Source: CAYPXN01 sp964414715
Lineage (GTDB): Bacteria; UBA10199; JADFYH01
DNA length: 42,005 nucleotides
Reading direction: 5' to 3'
Assembly (NCBI GenBank): GCA_964414715.1
Contig: CAYPXN010000068.1
Location: 1-42,005, forward strand
Every line of letters begins with the position of its first letter. The first letter of the stretch is position 1. Both the position numbers and the translations under genes were made by a program. A model generated the notes under the pieces. That model did not search any database. It was not told the origin of the DNA and was given only the letters and a program-made list of their open reading frames with translations. Below are positions 30,666 to 38,956 of the stretch, piece by piece.

Positions 30666-31808
30666 ATGAACTTCCCAGCACCGAAAACTTCTTCGCCTCG
30701 CTATCTTTTTTTGGATATTCTCCGTGGAATTGCAGCATTTTGGATGATTCCCACTCATGTTCTGGGAGTTTTGCTGAACACCCAAGCCCAGGAAAACAGT
30801 TATTATCAAATTTTCTTACCTACAACGGGTTATGTGGCTGTTGCTTTCATCTTTTGTGCGGGCTCGGCATCTTGGTACTCTCTAGAAAGAAAAGCAAATC
30901 TTTATCGAAGTTTTACACCGGAATTATGGCAGCATCTTAAAAGAACCGCATTTATTTTGCTGACAGCCTATTGGTTTAATATTTCCACGACTTCCTGGCT
31001 TCAATTAAAAAATAGTCCCTTGGCTATTCAGAAATGTTTGGCTTTTGATGTTTTGCAGGTCATTGGTTTTTCAATTTTGATTTTTCTTCTTTTGATTCAA
31101 TTCATTCATTCCGTAAAGGTGTTGAAATGGATTTTATTGATTGTGGCTTTGGGGATTTATGCTTCCGCCCCATTGGTGTGGGGCTTGGATTTTTCCAAGA
31201 GTTCGGTATTTATCAAATCAGTTTTAGGTCGCCCACCCGATACGGCTTTTCCATTTTTTCCCTGGGTAGGGCATTTTTTTATGGGTGCCGCACTGACAGG
31301 CATTTTTAGTCAGTTCGAAAAAAAATTCTATTTCATGGCAGCTCTACTGATACTTTCTTGTTTGGCTCCCTCAATTATTTTTTATGTAAATGGATTGCCT
31401 TTTCAATATCCCGGTTGGCAAGAAGACTGGTGGTTTTGCAATCCGGGAAATTCTTTTTTGAGACTCAGTAAAGTCACTTTTTTGTTTTCATCACTCTACT
31501 TGTGTGAAGCTTTGTTACAAAAAATTAAAGCTTTCTTGAGTCCTTTGATTTTATTTTCAAAGGAATCTCTTCAGATTTATGTGTTTCATATTATTATTGT
31601 GTATGGTCGACCCTTTTGGAGAGGTTTAGATTCATTTTATGCCCATCAACTCACTCTATGGCAGGGTTTGGGCTTTACCTTGGCTCTTACGCTTTTCAGT
31701 TTTGTGATGGCCTGGCTTTGGCATCGTTTAAAAGAAACAAAACCCTTCTTGGCAAAGGCTATTCTTGCAACTTATATCATCGGATTTTTGATTTATTTCT
31801 TTTTCTAG
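30666..31808 (+). CDS. DUF1624/HGSNAT-like multi-pass membrane protein
   Basis: 380 residues with about ten membrane helices. The opening RYLFLDILRGIAAFWMIPTHV and the later FPFFPWVGHFFMGA match the DUF1624 / heparan-alpha-glucosaminide N-acetyltransferase-like acyltransferase group, where a conserved early Asp/Arg and His are expected at the active site (here DILRG and THVL). The substrate is unknown, possibly an envelope glycan or lipid. The stop overlaps that of convergent serS by 4 nt (CTAG). No ribosome binding site is obvious. Confidence 0.72.
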   Translation: MNFPAPKTSSPRYLFLDILRGIAAFWMIPTHVLGVLLNTQAQENSYYQIFLPTTGYVAVAFIFCAGSASWYSLERKANLYRSFTPELWQHLKRTAFILLTAYWFNISTTSWLQLKNSPLAIQKCLAFDVLQVIGFSILIFLLLIQFIHSVKVLKWILLIVALGIYASAPLVWGLDFSKSSVFIKSVLGRPPDTAFPFFPWVGHFFMGAALTGIFSQFEKKFYFMAALLILSCLAPSIIFYVNGLPFQYPGWQEDWWFCNPGNSFLRLSKVTFLFSSLYLCEALLQKIKAFLSPLILFSKESLQIYVFHIIIVYGRPFWRGLDSFYAHQLTLWQGLGFTLALTLFSFVMAWLWHRLKETKPFLAKAILATYIIGFLIYFFF

Positions 31809-33076
31809 GAAGCAGGAATTGCTTTCAATCCATTCAGATACTTCTGTAAGACTTCGGGGATTTTAATGGAACCATCTTCTTGCTGATAATTTTCGAGGAT
31901 TGCAATCAAGGTTCTGCCGACGGCGAGTCCTGATCCATTTAGGGTATGAACCAGCTTGTTCTTTCCATCTTTCCCCTTGAAACGAATTTTTGCACGTCTT
32001 GCCTGAAAATCTTCAAAGTTGGAACAGGAAGAGATTTCACGATAGGCATTTTGTCCGGGAAGCCAGACTTCAATGTCATAAGTTTTTGCAGAAGAAAATC
32101 CCATGTCTCCGGTGCACAGGGTGACTACACGGTAATGGAGGCCTAATTTTTGAAGACTTTTTTCTGCATCAGCTGTCAGTTTTTCTAATTCGGCGTATGA
32201 GGCCTCTGGCGTTGTAAATTTGACCAATTCCACTTTATTGAATTGATGTTGTCGGATAAGACCCTTCATGTCTTTGCCGTAAGATCCCGCTTCACTTCGA
32301 AAACAGGGTGTGTAGGCGGTGTATTTTAGGGGAAGTTGTTCTTCTTTTAAAATTTCATCCCGGTGGATGTTTGTGACAGGAACTTCCGCAGTCGGAATAA
32401 GATAAAGACCCGTCGTGGTTTTGAATAAATCTTCTTCAAATTTTGGGAGTTGGCCGGTTCCCGTCATGCTGTCTGCGTTGACCAGGAAAGGAGGAAGAGT
32501 TTCGGTGTATCCATGCTCTTCGCTATGAGTGTCGAGCATGAAGTTGATCAGAGCTCTTTCTAGTTTTGCTCCCAATCCTTTATAAAGGGTGAAGCGAGTA
32601 CCCGCGATTTTGACTCCTCTTTCAAAATCCAGAATATCAAGTTTTTCACCCAATTCCGGGTGTTCTTTGGGTTTGAAAGAGAATTGAGGCTTTTCACCCC
32701 AGCTTCGAATGACTGGATTGTCTTCACTACTTTTTCCCACAGGCACATCTGCATGGGGAATATTGGGAACATGCAGGAGAAAATTTTCAATTTCTTTTTC
32801 AACTTCCGTCAGCTCCGGAGAAATCTCTTTGAGACGCTTCGAGATGCCTTGCATTTCAGAAAGAATTGCAGACGCATCCTGTTTTGCTTTTTGGAGTTTT
32901 TGAATTTCTGCAGAACTTTGGTTTTGTTTGGCGCGAAGGGTATCGAATTCGACCTGAAGATTTTTTCTTTTTAGATTCAAGGAATCGAGGGGAGATAAGT
33001 CGATGCTTTGTCCACGCTTTTGGAGTGATTCTTTAACTTGTTCAAGATTTGATAAAACCCATTTGAGATCGAGCAT
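31805..33076 (-). CDS. serS: Seryl-tRNA synthetase
   Basis: 423 residues from ATG 33076 (MLDLKWVLSNLEQVKESL, the canonical start); a longer frame from 33115 runs into the hairpin repeat and is rejected. An N-terminal antiparallel coiled coil (~residues 30-105) binds the tRNA variable arm. Class II catalytic motifs follow: TGTGQLPKFEEDLF, motif 2 in TPCFRSEAGSYGKDMKGLIRQHQF, EISSCSNFEDFQARR, and motif 3 in NGSGLAVGRTLIAILEN. It charges tRNA-Ser. No Shine-Dalgarno is seen. Confidence 0.97.
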   Translation of the reverse strand: MLDLKWVLSNLEQVKESLQKRGQSIDLSPLDSLNLKRKNLQVEFDTLRAKQNQSSAEIQKLQKAKQDASAILSEMQGISKRLKEISPELTEVEKEIENFLLHVPNIPHADVPVGKSSEDNPVIRSWGEKPQFSFKPKEHPELGEKLDILDFERGVKIAGTRFTLYKGLGAKLERALINFMLDTHSEEHGYTETLPPFLVNADSMTGTGQLPKFEEDLFKTTTGLYLIPTAEVPVTNIHRDEILKEEQLPLKYTAYTPCFRSEAGSYGKDMKGLIRQHQFNKVELVKFTTPEASYAELEKLTADAEKSLQKLGLHYRVVTLCTGDMGFSSAKTYDIEVWLPGQNAYREISSCSNFEDFQARRAKIRFKGKDGKNKLVHTLNGSGLAVGRTLIAILENYQQEDGSIKIPEVLQKYLNGLKAIPAS

Positions 33077-33086
33077 AAAATAAAAA

Positions 33087-33125
33087 TGTAGGGGCAGCTC
33101 ATGTGCAAAGCACACTGCCCCTACA
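33087..33125. repeat. Hairpin repeat between the PPIase/DsbA gene and serS
   Basis: A perfect 11-bp stem, TGTAGGGGCAG (33087-33097) and CTGCCCCTACA (33115-33125), with an inner GTGC/GCAC stem. It resembles the common GTAGGGGC bacterial palindrome. With the flanking A/T runs it could also end transcription of the upstream gene. Confidence 0.75.
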
Positions 33126-33138
33126 TTAAATTAAAAAA

Positions 33139-34215
33139 TTAACTTTTCTTTCTTTTTGCAGCGCGTAATTCGGAATCAATGATCTTTTTGAATGCTTCCG
33201 GAGGTTGTGCGCCGGAAATCATCTGACCATTGATGAAGAATGCGGGTGTACCACTGACCCCGGCCTTCATACCCTCTTGTTGGTCCTGAGTGATTTGGGC
33301 AGCATATTTTCCGCTATCCAGACATTCATCGAAGTCCTTGGTGTTGAGTTTTAAATCTTCTGCATATTTTTTCAAACTGGGAACATCCAAGGCTTTTTGA
33401 TTGTCCCAGAGTTTTGCACTGTAGTCCCAATATTTCTTTTGATCATTGGCGCAGAGTGCAGCTTCTGCAGCCTTGCGAGCAAAATTGTGGAAGTCGAGAG
33501 GGAAGTTACGAACGGCATAAAAAACATCCCCTTTATACTCATCGGCAACTTGATTTACTGTGGGACGGGCACGTGCGCAGAAGGGACATTGATAGTCGGT
33601 AAATTCAACAATGGTTACGGGAGCGTCTTTGGGGCCTTTGGAAGGTCCATTGCCGGGAGCTACGTCGACACGGGGGCGTTGAATGTAGATTTCAATATCA
33701 GCCTTGGCCATGAGTTTATCAATGAAGTTGTTGCGGAATACACTGGCCTTGCGGGATTTTAATTGAGAAGCGATCAGCGGTTTCATTTCATCGAAAGTTT
33801 TTCCGCCGAAACGAGCCTTGTTTTGGTCATAAAAATCTTGCACTTCTTTGTCGGACACATCAGTCACCTTATCCATTACTTCCGTCTTCATGAGTTCCTG
33901 AACACTGATGTTTCGTTTTTTGGCTTCTGCATCCAAAAGACGTTCTTCAATAATTTGATTGATGCCATCATCTTTCATGTCAAAAATCTGATTTTCAATA
34001 CGGGAAAGACGAGGTTTGATTTTAGCCATCAGTTCCTGATTGGTGATGGGTTGGCCATTCAGTTCGGCAACCACATCCCCTTTGCTGCTTTCTGCCAAGC
34101 CATTGGTCAGGGGAACTGAAGGGGTGTTGGGATTGTTGTTTGAAGATTTTTTTCCACTACATCCCACGCTTGCAACCAACAATGAAGCAAGCAGGACGCT
34201 TGTAAGCTTTTTCAT
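33139..34215 (-). CDS. Exported SurA-N-like / DsbA (thioredoxin_4) fusion protein
   Basis: 358 residues from ATG 34215, with AAGGAG 9 nt upstream. The signal peptide ends at VASVGCSGKK, a probable but non-ideal lipobox. Residues ~50-165 resemble the SurA/PpiD N-terminal chaperone region (VAELNGQPITNQELMAKI, INQIIEERLLDAEAKKR). The C-terminal ~190 residues are a DsbA/thioredoxin_4 domain with the redox motif TDYQCPFCARARP and the cis-Pro loop GVSGTPAFFING. It likely acts as a thiol oxidoreductase or chaperone in the periplasm. Confidence 0.87.
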   Translation of the reverse strand: MKKLTSVLLASLLVASVGCSGKKSSNNNPNTPSVPLTNGLAESSKGDVVAELNGQPITNQELMAKIKPRLSRIENQIFDMKDDGINQIIEERLLDAEAKKRNISVQELMKTEVMDKVTDVSDKEVQDFYDQNKARFGGKTFDEMKPLIASQLKSRKASVFRNNFIDKLMAKADIEIYIQRPRVDVAPGNGPSKGPKDAPVTIVEFTDYQCPFCARARPTVNQVADEYKGDVFYAVRNFPLDFHNFARKAAEAALCANDQKKYWDYSAKLWDNQKALDVPSLKKYAEDLKLNTKDFDECLDSGKYAAQITQDQQEGMKAGVSGTPAFFINGQMISGAQPPEAFKKIIDSELRAAKRKKS

Positions 34216-34309
34216 AAAGTTTCGCTCCTTGATTTTGAGTATTGGACTCAATTTAAGGTGTCTACGATATCATTAGGAAGCATTTTCTGGCAAATGGTAA
34301 AAATCGTAA

Positions 34310-34341
34310 AAAAAAACCTCCCAAAAGAGGGAGGTTTTTTT
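34310..34341. terminator. Bidirectional terminator
   Basis: AAAAAAACCTCCC and GGGAGGTTTTTTT form a perfect 13-bp stem around AAAAGA. It sits after the beta-oxidation operon (minus strand) and upstream of the PPIase/DsbA gene, and would stop minus-strand transcription from the fad genes. Confidence 0.88.
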
Positions 34342-34359
34342 GCTTCTAGCAGACATTTT

Positions 34360-34674
34360 TTAATTTCTTAACGGCTTCCCGGTCATCAGAAGCGATTGCA
34401 TTCTTGCCTGGGATTTTTCGGTTCCGCAAAGCTTCAAGAAAGCTTCACGTTCCAAATCAAGAATGTACTGTTCGTTGACTAAACGTTGAGTAGGAATATT
34501 TCCACCACACAAGACGTTGGCCAGTTCTCCGGCAATAACGGCATCATGTTCTGAAATCATGCCCATACGGACAAAACCCTTGATGGCTGAAAGCATGGCC
34601 ATTTTTCCACCGATTCCCGGAACTAAAATGTCTTCTCGGGGTGTCGGTTGAACATAAGTTTTCGCCATTTCCAA
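34360..34674 (-). CDS. 3-hydroxyacyl-CoA dehydrogenase (FadN/FadB-like), C-terminal fragment
   Basis: The last ~100 residues of the multifunctional dehydrogenase (MAKTYVQPTPREDILVPG, SEHDAVIAGELANVLCGGNIPTQRLVNEQYILDLEREAFLKLCG, ending MTGKPLRN). It is in the same reading frame as the main part at 34750-36792, separated from it by two in-frame stops, TAG 34750-34752 and TAA 34705-34707. The bases between still encode family-like sequence (LDYLKPTYKITLNK, then ILIYDAKQDVLE). It is not an independent gene: no promoter or ribosome binding site is visible. Confidence 0.88.
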   Translation of the reverse strand: MEMAKTYVQPTPREDILVPGIGGKMAMLSAIKGFVRMGMISEHDAVIAGELANVLCGGNIPTQRLVNEQYILDLEREAFLKLCGTEKSQARMQSLLMTGKPLRN

Positions 34675-34749
34675 AACATCCTGTTTGGCATCGTAGATGA
34701 GGATTTATTTGTTCAGAGTAATTTTGTAAGTGGGTTTGAGATAATCAAG

Positions 34750-36792
34750 CTAAATGCCTTCTTTGGCAGAGGTGGCCACTTTCGCAAAACCGATTTTTTC
34801 GAAAGCTCTCTGGACTTTCGGGAAAGGACCTCCATCACCTAAAGAAGCCCATACTTTTTGTCCTTTGCGGCGAAGGGCAGCTTCGGCATTGAGAAGCATG
34901 TTTTTGCAACCACCGCCAGCGGGGATGAGTCCTGCACCTACTTCGACTAATCCAATATAGGTTTCAGCATAAGCACGGACAGCATCGCAACCCATGGCCA
35001 CTTCACAGCCTCCGCCTAAGGTCATTCCGAAAGGCGCGGCAACAACGGGCTTGGGAGAATATTTGAAAGCCATGCAAAGATCCTGGAAATCTTTTGCCAT
35101 TTGATTGATGGCATCCCAGTTTCCTTGTTGAGATTCCAACCACAAGAGCATGAGGTTTGCGCCCACAGAGAAATTTTGTCCTTCGTTGGCGACCACCATT
35201 CCTTTGTAACCGGATTGTTTGATGAGCTCGAGACCCTTTTGACCCATGGCTCCGATATCGGCATCGATGGCATTCATCTTGGAATGGAATTCCAGGCAGA
35301 TGACGCCGTCACCCAAATCAATCAAGGAAGCGGAGTCATTGCTATCAATGACTTTGCTTTGATCGCGAAGATCTTTGAGTACGACGGAATTCGCTTTCTT
35401 TGGCAAGGCCTTATAGGTGCTCGAAGGAATATCAAAATAGAAGGTCTGACCTTTTTCGCGTTTGTAAAAACTGCCTTGGCCTTTTTCTAATACCTGTTTG
35501 AAAAGAGTTGGAACCTGAAGCCCGTCTTTTTCAATGCGGGCGACCACTTCTTTTACGCCGATGGCATCGATTGCTTCGAAAGGACCAATGTCCCAATTGA
35601 AACCCCAGCGCATGGCATTGTCGATGTTCACAATGTCGTCTGCAATTTCGGGAATGCGATGGGCGGTGTAAATTAAGGTGTCCCGTGTTACTTGCCAGGC
35701 AAGTTCCGCAGCACGATCATTTGAATTGACGAAAGTTTTGATTCTTTCGCCGACGTTTTCGATATCTTTTACGTCAGACAAAGATTCAAATTTGGGGGAC
35801 ATTTTTGCGCGATATTCACAGGTATTGAGATCCAAGGAGAGGACTTCTTTTTTTCCTTCGGCATTTTTAGTCTTTTTGTAGAAGCCTTGTTTGGTTTTGT
35901 CGCCAAGCCACTTGTTGGCGATCATTTTGTTTACCACTTCCGGCATGACGAAAACATTTCGTTCTTCATCGTTGGGACAATTGTCGTAAGTGTTTTTTAC
36001 AACATGGGCGAGAGTGTCTACGCCCACAAGATCTGCAGTACGGAACATCGCAGACTTGGGTTTTCCTAAAGCGGGCCCCAGAATTTTATCCGCTTCTTCA
36101 ATGGTATATTTGCCATCAATTACTTTTTTCAAACCCGCCATGAAAGCATAGGTACCAATGCGGTTGGCGATAAAGTTCGGAGTGTCTTTTGCATAAACGA
36201 CACCTTTTCCCAAAACATCTTCCAGGAAATGCACCATCGTTTTTAAAACTTCAGGATTGGTATCTTTGGATGAAACCACTTCCACCAACTTCAGATAGCG
36301 GACGGGGTTGAAGAAATGGGTGAGGATGAAGTTTTTGCGGAATTTTTCACTGCGTCCTTCCGCCATTGCATGAAGCGGAAGTCCTGAAGTGTTGGAACTG
36401 ATGATGGTGGTATCTTTCATCACTTGTTCCACTTTTGCGAAGACTTGTTGCTTGATATCCGGTCGTTCTAAAACGACTTCCACAATCCAGTCGCAATCTT
36501 TCAGTTTTTCCCAATCATCTTCGAAGTTGCCCGGAGTGATGAGTTTTAAATCACGTTGAGAATAAATGACTGAAGGTTTCGACTTTTTGATGGCTTCAAT
36601 TCCCGCGAGGGCAAATTTGTTACGGAATCGGGGATCATTTTCCTTGAGTCCTGCTTTGGCATCGTCTTCCGTAAATTTGGGGGGGACGATATCAAGAAGC
36701 AAAGAGGGAATGCCTGCACCTGCAAGGTGAGCGGCAATTCCATGTCCCATGACGCCTGCGCTGAGAACGCCGACTTTTTTAATTTGTTTCAT
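34750..36792 (-). CDS. 3-hydroxyacyl-CoA dehydrogenase / enoyl-CoA hydratase, B. subtilis FadN (YusL)-like, interrupted
   Basis: 680 residues from ATG 36792 (GAGG upstream) to an in-frame TAG. NAD-binding domain: KKVGVLSAGVMGHGIAAHLAGAGIP (G-x-G replaced by S-A-G). HAD catalytic region: SSNTSGLPLHAMAEG and HFFNPVRYLKLVEVV with the catalytic His, and KDTPNFIANRIGTYAF. The enoyl-CoA hydratase/isomerase-like domain (~530-650) has GQNFSVGANLML and GMTLGGGCEVAMGCD. The order HAD-then-hydratase is that of B. subtilis FadN (YusL, ~790 residues). With the fragment at 34360-34674 the full gene spans 34360-36792 (~810 codons). It performs the hydration and dehydrogenation steps of beta-oxidation together with the thiolase upstream. 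Confidence 0.9.
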   Translation of the reverse strand: MKQIKKVGVLSAGVMGHGIAAHLAGAGIPSLLLDIVPPKFTEDDAKAGLKENDPRFRNKFALAGIEAIKKSKPSVIYSQRDLKLITPGNFEDDWEKLKDCDWIVEVVLERPDIKQQVFAKVEQVMKDTTIISSNTSGLPLHAMAEGRSEKFRKNFILTHFFNPVRYLKLVEVVSSKDTNPEVLKTMVHFLEDVLGKGVVYAKDTPNFIANRIGTYAFMAGLKKVIDGKYTIEEADKILGPALGKPKSAMFRTADLVGVDTLAHVVKNTYDNCPNDEERNVFVMPEVVNKMIANKWLGDKTKQGFYKKTKNAEGKKEVLSLDLNTCEYRAKMSPKFESLSDVKDIENVGERIKTFVNSNDRAAELAWQVTRDTLIYTAHRIPEIADDIVNIDNAMRWGFNWDIGPFEAIDAIGVKEVVARIEKDGLQVPTLFKQVLEKGQGSFYKREKGQTFYFDIPSSTYKALPKKANSVVLKDLRDQSKVIDSNDSASLIDLGDGVICLEFHSKMNAIDADIGAMGQKGLELIKQSGYKGMVVANEGQNFSVGANLMLLWLESQQGNWDAINQMAKDFQDLCMAFKYSPKPVVAAPFGMTLGGGCEVAMGCDAVRAYAETYIGLVEVGAGLIPAGGGCKNMLLNAEAALRRKGQKVWASLGDGGPFPKVQRAFEKIGFAKVATSAKEGI

Positions 36793-36810
36793 ATGATTAA
36801 CCTCATTATT

Positions 36811-36890
36811 GTCATCGCGAGGAGTGTAGCGACGTGGCGATCCCGCGAGTGCACTCACTGGATTGCCACGCCCTTCGGGCTCGCAATGAC
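36811..36890. repeat. Palindromic repeat, GTCATxGCGAG class, copy B
   Basis: An 80-bp element between the thiolase and dehydrogenase genes. It begins GTCATCGCGAGGAG and ends CTCGCAATGAC; inner arms include GACGTGGCGATCCC and GGATTGCCACGCCC. It shares ends with copy A and the central GTGCACTC region with copy C. Confidence 0.85.
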
Positions 36891-36897
36891 GTGGTCT

Positions 36898-38052
36898 TTA
36901 TAATCTTTCAATGACACATGCGGCACCTTGACCACCACCAATACACATGGTTTCAAGACCCCATTTTTTGTCGTAAGTGAAAAGATCGTTCACCAAGGTG
37001 GCCATGATGCGTGCGCCGGAACATCCTAAAGGATGACCCAAAGCAATGGCTCCGCCGTTCGGGTTTACTTTTTTACGATCGATTTTCAATTCATTGATAA
37101 CCGCAAGCGCTTGGGCTGCGAAAGCTTCGTTGAGTTCAAAAATATCGATGTCGTTGACGGTTTTTCCGGCGCGTTTCAAAACTTTTTGAACCGCGGGGAT
37201 GGGGCCAATTCCCATGATGGAAGGATCACAACCTGCCACTGCCATCGCATGAATGCGTGCGAGGGGTTTTAAGCCTAAGGCTTTTGCTTTTTCGGCACTC
37301 ATGAGGACTACTGCAGCAGCACCGTCTGTAAGAGGAGAAGAGTTACCCGCGGTGACCAAACCATCTTTTTTGAAGACAGGCTTCAAGGTTGAAAGTTTTT
37401 CTAAAGTGGTGTCAGGTCGGGGACCTTCGTCTTTGCTGATCACACGTCCATCGGCCAAGGTTACAGGGACGATTTCATTCTTGAATTTTCCGGATTCCAT
37501 GGCTGCAGAAGCTTTTTGATGACTTTCCACGGCGAATTCGTCCATTTCTTTACGACCGATTTTATATTTTTCGGCAACATTTTCAGCGGTCATTCCCATG
37601 CCGATATAAGCATCGGGCATGCCGGGTTCACAAAGTTTGGGGTTCAAAGAAGGATTAAATCCTCCCATGGGAACATGGGACATGCTTTCTACACCGGCGG
37701 CCACGAAAACTTCTCCGTCTCCCACCATAATGGCGCGGGCTGCATCCATAATGGTTTGAAGAGAAGAGGCGCAAAAACGGTTTACGGTGACTGCGGCGGC
37801 ATCCAAGGGAAGTCCGGCCAAGAAACTGATATTACGAGCGACGTTCATGCCTTGTTCGCCTTCGGGCATGGCACATCCGACGATGACATCTTCAATTTCT
37901 TTGGGATCCAAACCTTTTACGCGAGCCACGGCTTCTTTCACCGCAACGGCACCGAGGTCGTCTGCTCTTAAATTGATATAGTTACCTTTTAATGCACGAC
38001 CCATAGGGCTGCGCACTGCGCTTACGATTACTGCATCACGAAGTTGTGCCAT
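36898..38052 (-). CDS. fadA: Acetyl-CoA acyltransferase (3-ketoacyl-CoA thiolase)
   Basis: 384 residues; thiolytic cleavage of 3-ketoacyl-CoA in beta-oxidation. The nucleophilic Cys is in VNRFCASSLQTI (~residue 91), the catalytic His in NPNGGAIALGHPLGCSGAR, and the second Cys in METMCIGGGQGAA-like sequence (ETMCIGGGQGAACV). FELNEAFAAQA supplies the conserved Asn/Glu motif. GGAGG lies 9 nt before the ATG. It is the first gene of a two-gene operon with the dehydrogenase and is preceded by a FadR-like operator. Confidence 0.95.
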   Translation of the reverse strand: MAQLRDAVIVSAVRSPMGRALKGNYINLRADDLGAVAVKEAVARVKGLDPKEIEDVIVGCAMPEGEQGMNVARNISFLAGLPLDAAAVTVNRFCASSLQTIMDAARAIMVGDGEVFVAAGVESMSHVPMGGFNPSLNPKLCEPGMPDAYIGMGMTAENVAEKYKIGRKEMDEFAVESHQKASAAMESGKFKNEIVPVTLADGRVISKDEGPRPDTTLEKLSTLKPVFKKDGLVTAGNSSPLTDGAAAVVLMSAEKAKALGLKPLARIHAMAVAGCDPSIMGIGPIPAVQKVLKRAGKTVNDIDIFELNEAFAAQALAVINELKIDRKKVNPNGGAIALGHPLGCSGARIMATLVNDLFTYDKKWGLETMCIGGGQGAACVIERL

Positions 38053-38083
38053 AATTAAAACCTCCGAATTGGTTATTTATAAA

Positions 38084-38101
38084 AATGAATGGCTATTCAT
38101 T
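38084..38101. promoter_or_regulatory. FadR (TetR-type)-like operator
   Basis: AATGAATGGCTATTCATT is a near-perfect palindrome. It closely resembles the B. subtilis FadR (YsiA) consensus TGAATGAxTAxTCATTCA and related proteobacterial fatty-acid-degradation operators. It lies 32 nt upstream of fadA, overlapping the promoter region (TTGACA about 30 nt further upstream on the minus strand). Repression relieved by acyl-CoA is predicted. The regulator gene is not in this window. Confidence 0.7.
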
Positions 38102-38141
38102 CGGGGCTTTAACTTTTACGGAAGGGGCTGTCAAGATGAGA

Positions 38142-38846
38142 TTAGCAAACTACTCCGGGAGGAAAGTTCTGTGAGTTTGTGGGCATAGGAACTGCGTAAA
38201 AATGTCTTAAAAAGATATTTCCTTGTTTATCTTCGGTGACAATCACATCAAGGTGGTACCACGTTTGGTTTTTAGAGAACTTAGCATACACATGTATCAT
38301 GTATTCATCAGTTTTTGTGAGAGGCTGTGGCATGCTGGGAGGGGTAGACATTGCCATTTTAGCGGATTTTTCGTTTGAAGGTCTCGTCTGTATCTCGGAG
38401 TGAACAGGCCCTTTTTTGAAATTTACGAAAGACCAGGGAATGATATGGGCGTGCTTGATTTCTAAAATCTTCCCATTTTGATTCAGTAAATTAACGAGTT
38501 CATTCGTAAAGTGAAGGTCTTTGGAATAACAAGAAACTTGTTTAAGGCATGCGAGTGTTTTATTTTCGAAAGTCTTGTTTTCCTCGAGAGGAAGGGTTTT
38601 TAAACTTGGGTTGAGATTATTCATTAACAAGATTTTGACCGCATCTTCTGCAAATTGAACTCGCTTCACATCTTCTGCACTTACAGGGGGATGAGGATTA
38701 GACTCGGGAGGTTGCGGAGGCATGGCGGGACCTGGAGCGACATCGGCAGTGCTTTTCGCAAAAGCATTAGAAGTAGGAGAATGAAACTTTATTCCCGTAC
38801 AGATCATCAATGTAAGAATACTCACAAAAATTGTAAATCTTTTCAT
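38142..38846 (-). CDS. Secreted protein of unknown function
   Basis: 234 residues. A signal peptide (KRFTIFVSILTLMICTGIKF) is followed by a Pro-rich segment (GPAMPPQPPESNPHPP), a mainly helical middle (RVQFAEDAVKILLMNNLNPSL) with a Cys pair (ACLKQVSC), and a C-terminal part rich in beta strands (YMIHVYAKFSKNQTWYHLDVIVTED). GGAGG precedes the ATG. The compact single-gene unit lies between fadA and the MMPL transporter. No family recognised. Confidence 0.75.
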   Translation of the reverse strand: MKRFTIFVSILTLMICTGIKFHSPTSNAFAKSTADVAPGPAMPPQPPESNPHPPVSAEDVKRVQFAEDAVKILLMNNLNPSLKTLPLEENKTFENKTLACLKQVSCYSKDLHFTNELVNLLNQNGKILEIKHAHIIPWSFVNFKKGPVHSEIQTRPSNEKSAKMAMSTPPSMPQPLTKTDEYMIHVYAKFSKNQTWYHLDVIVTEDKQGNIFLRHFYAVPMPTNSQNFPPGVVC

Positions 38847-38956
38847 TTATCCTCCGGATCATTTTTAAGATTTTAACCTCAACTTGAAGTATAAGGAAAA
38901 GTTTTATTTTTTTAATGCACAAATTGTTCTGAATAGGTATTTCTGATTATTTTAAT

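Noticed and set aside
31805..33115. serS start at 33115
   Set aside because: The extra 13 residues would be encoded by the hairpin repeat; MLDLKWVL at 33076 is the conserved SerRS N-terminus.
22814..36792. Genetic code change (TAA/TAG read as an amino acid throughout)
   Set aside because: Many intact genes here end at TAA or TAG at the expected family length (glnA, icd, mdh, serS), so these codons still act as stops.
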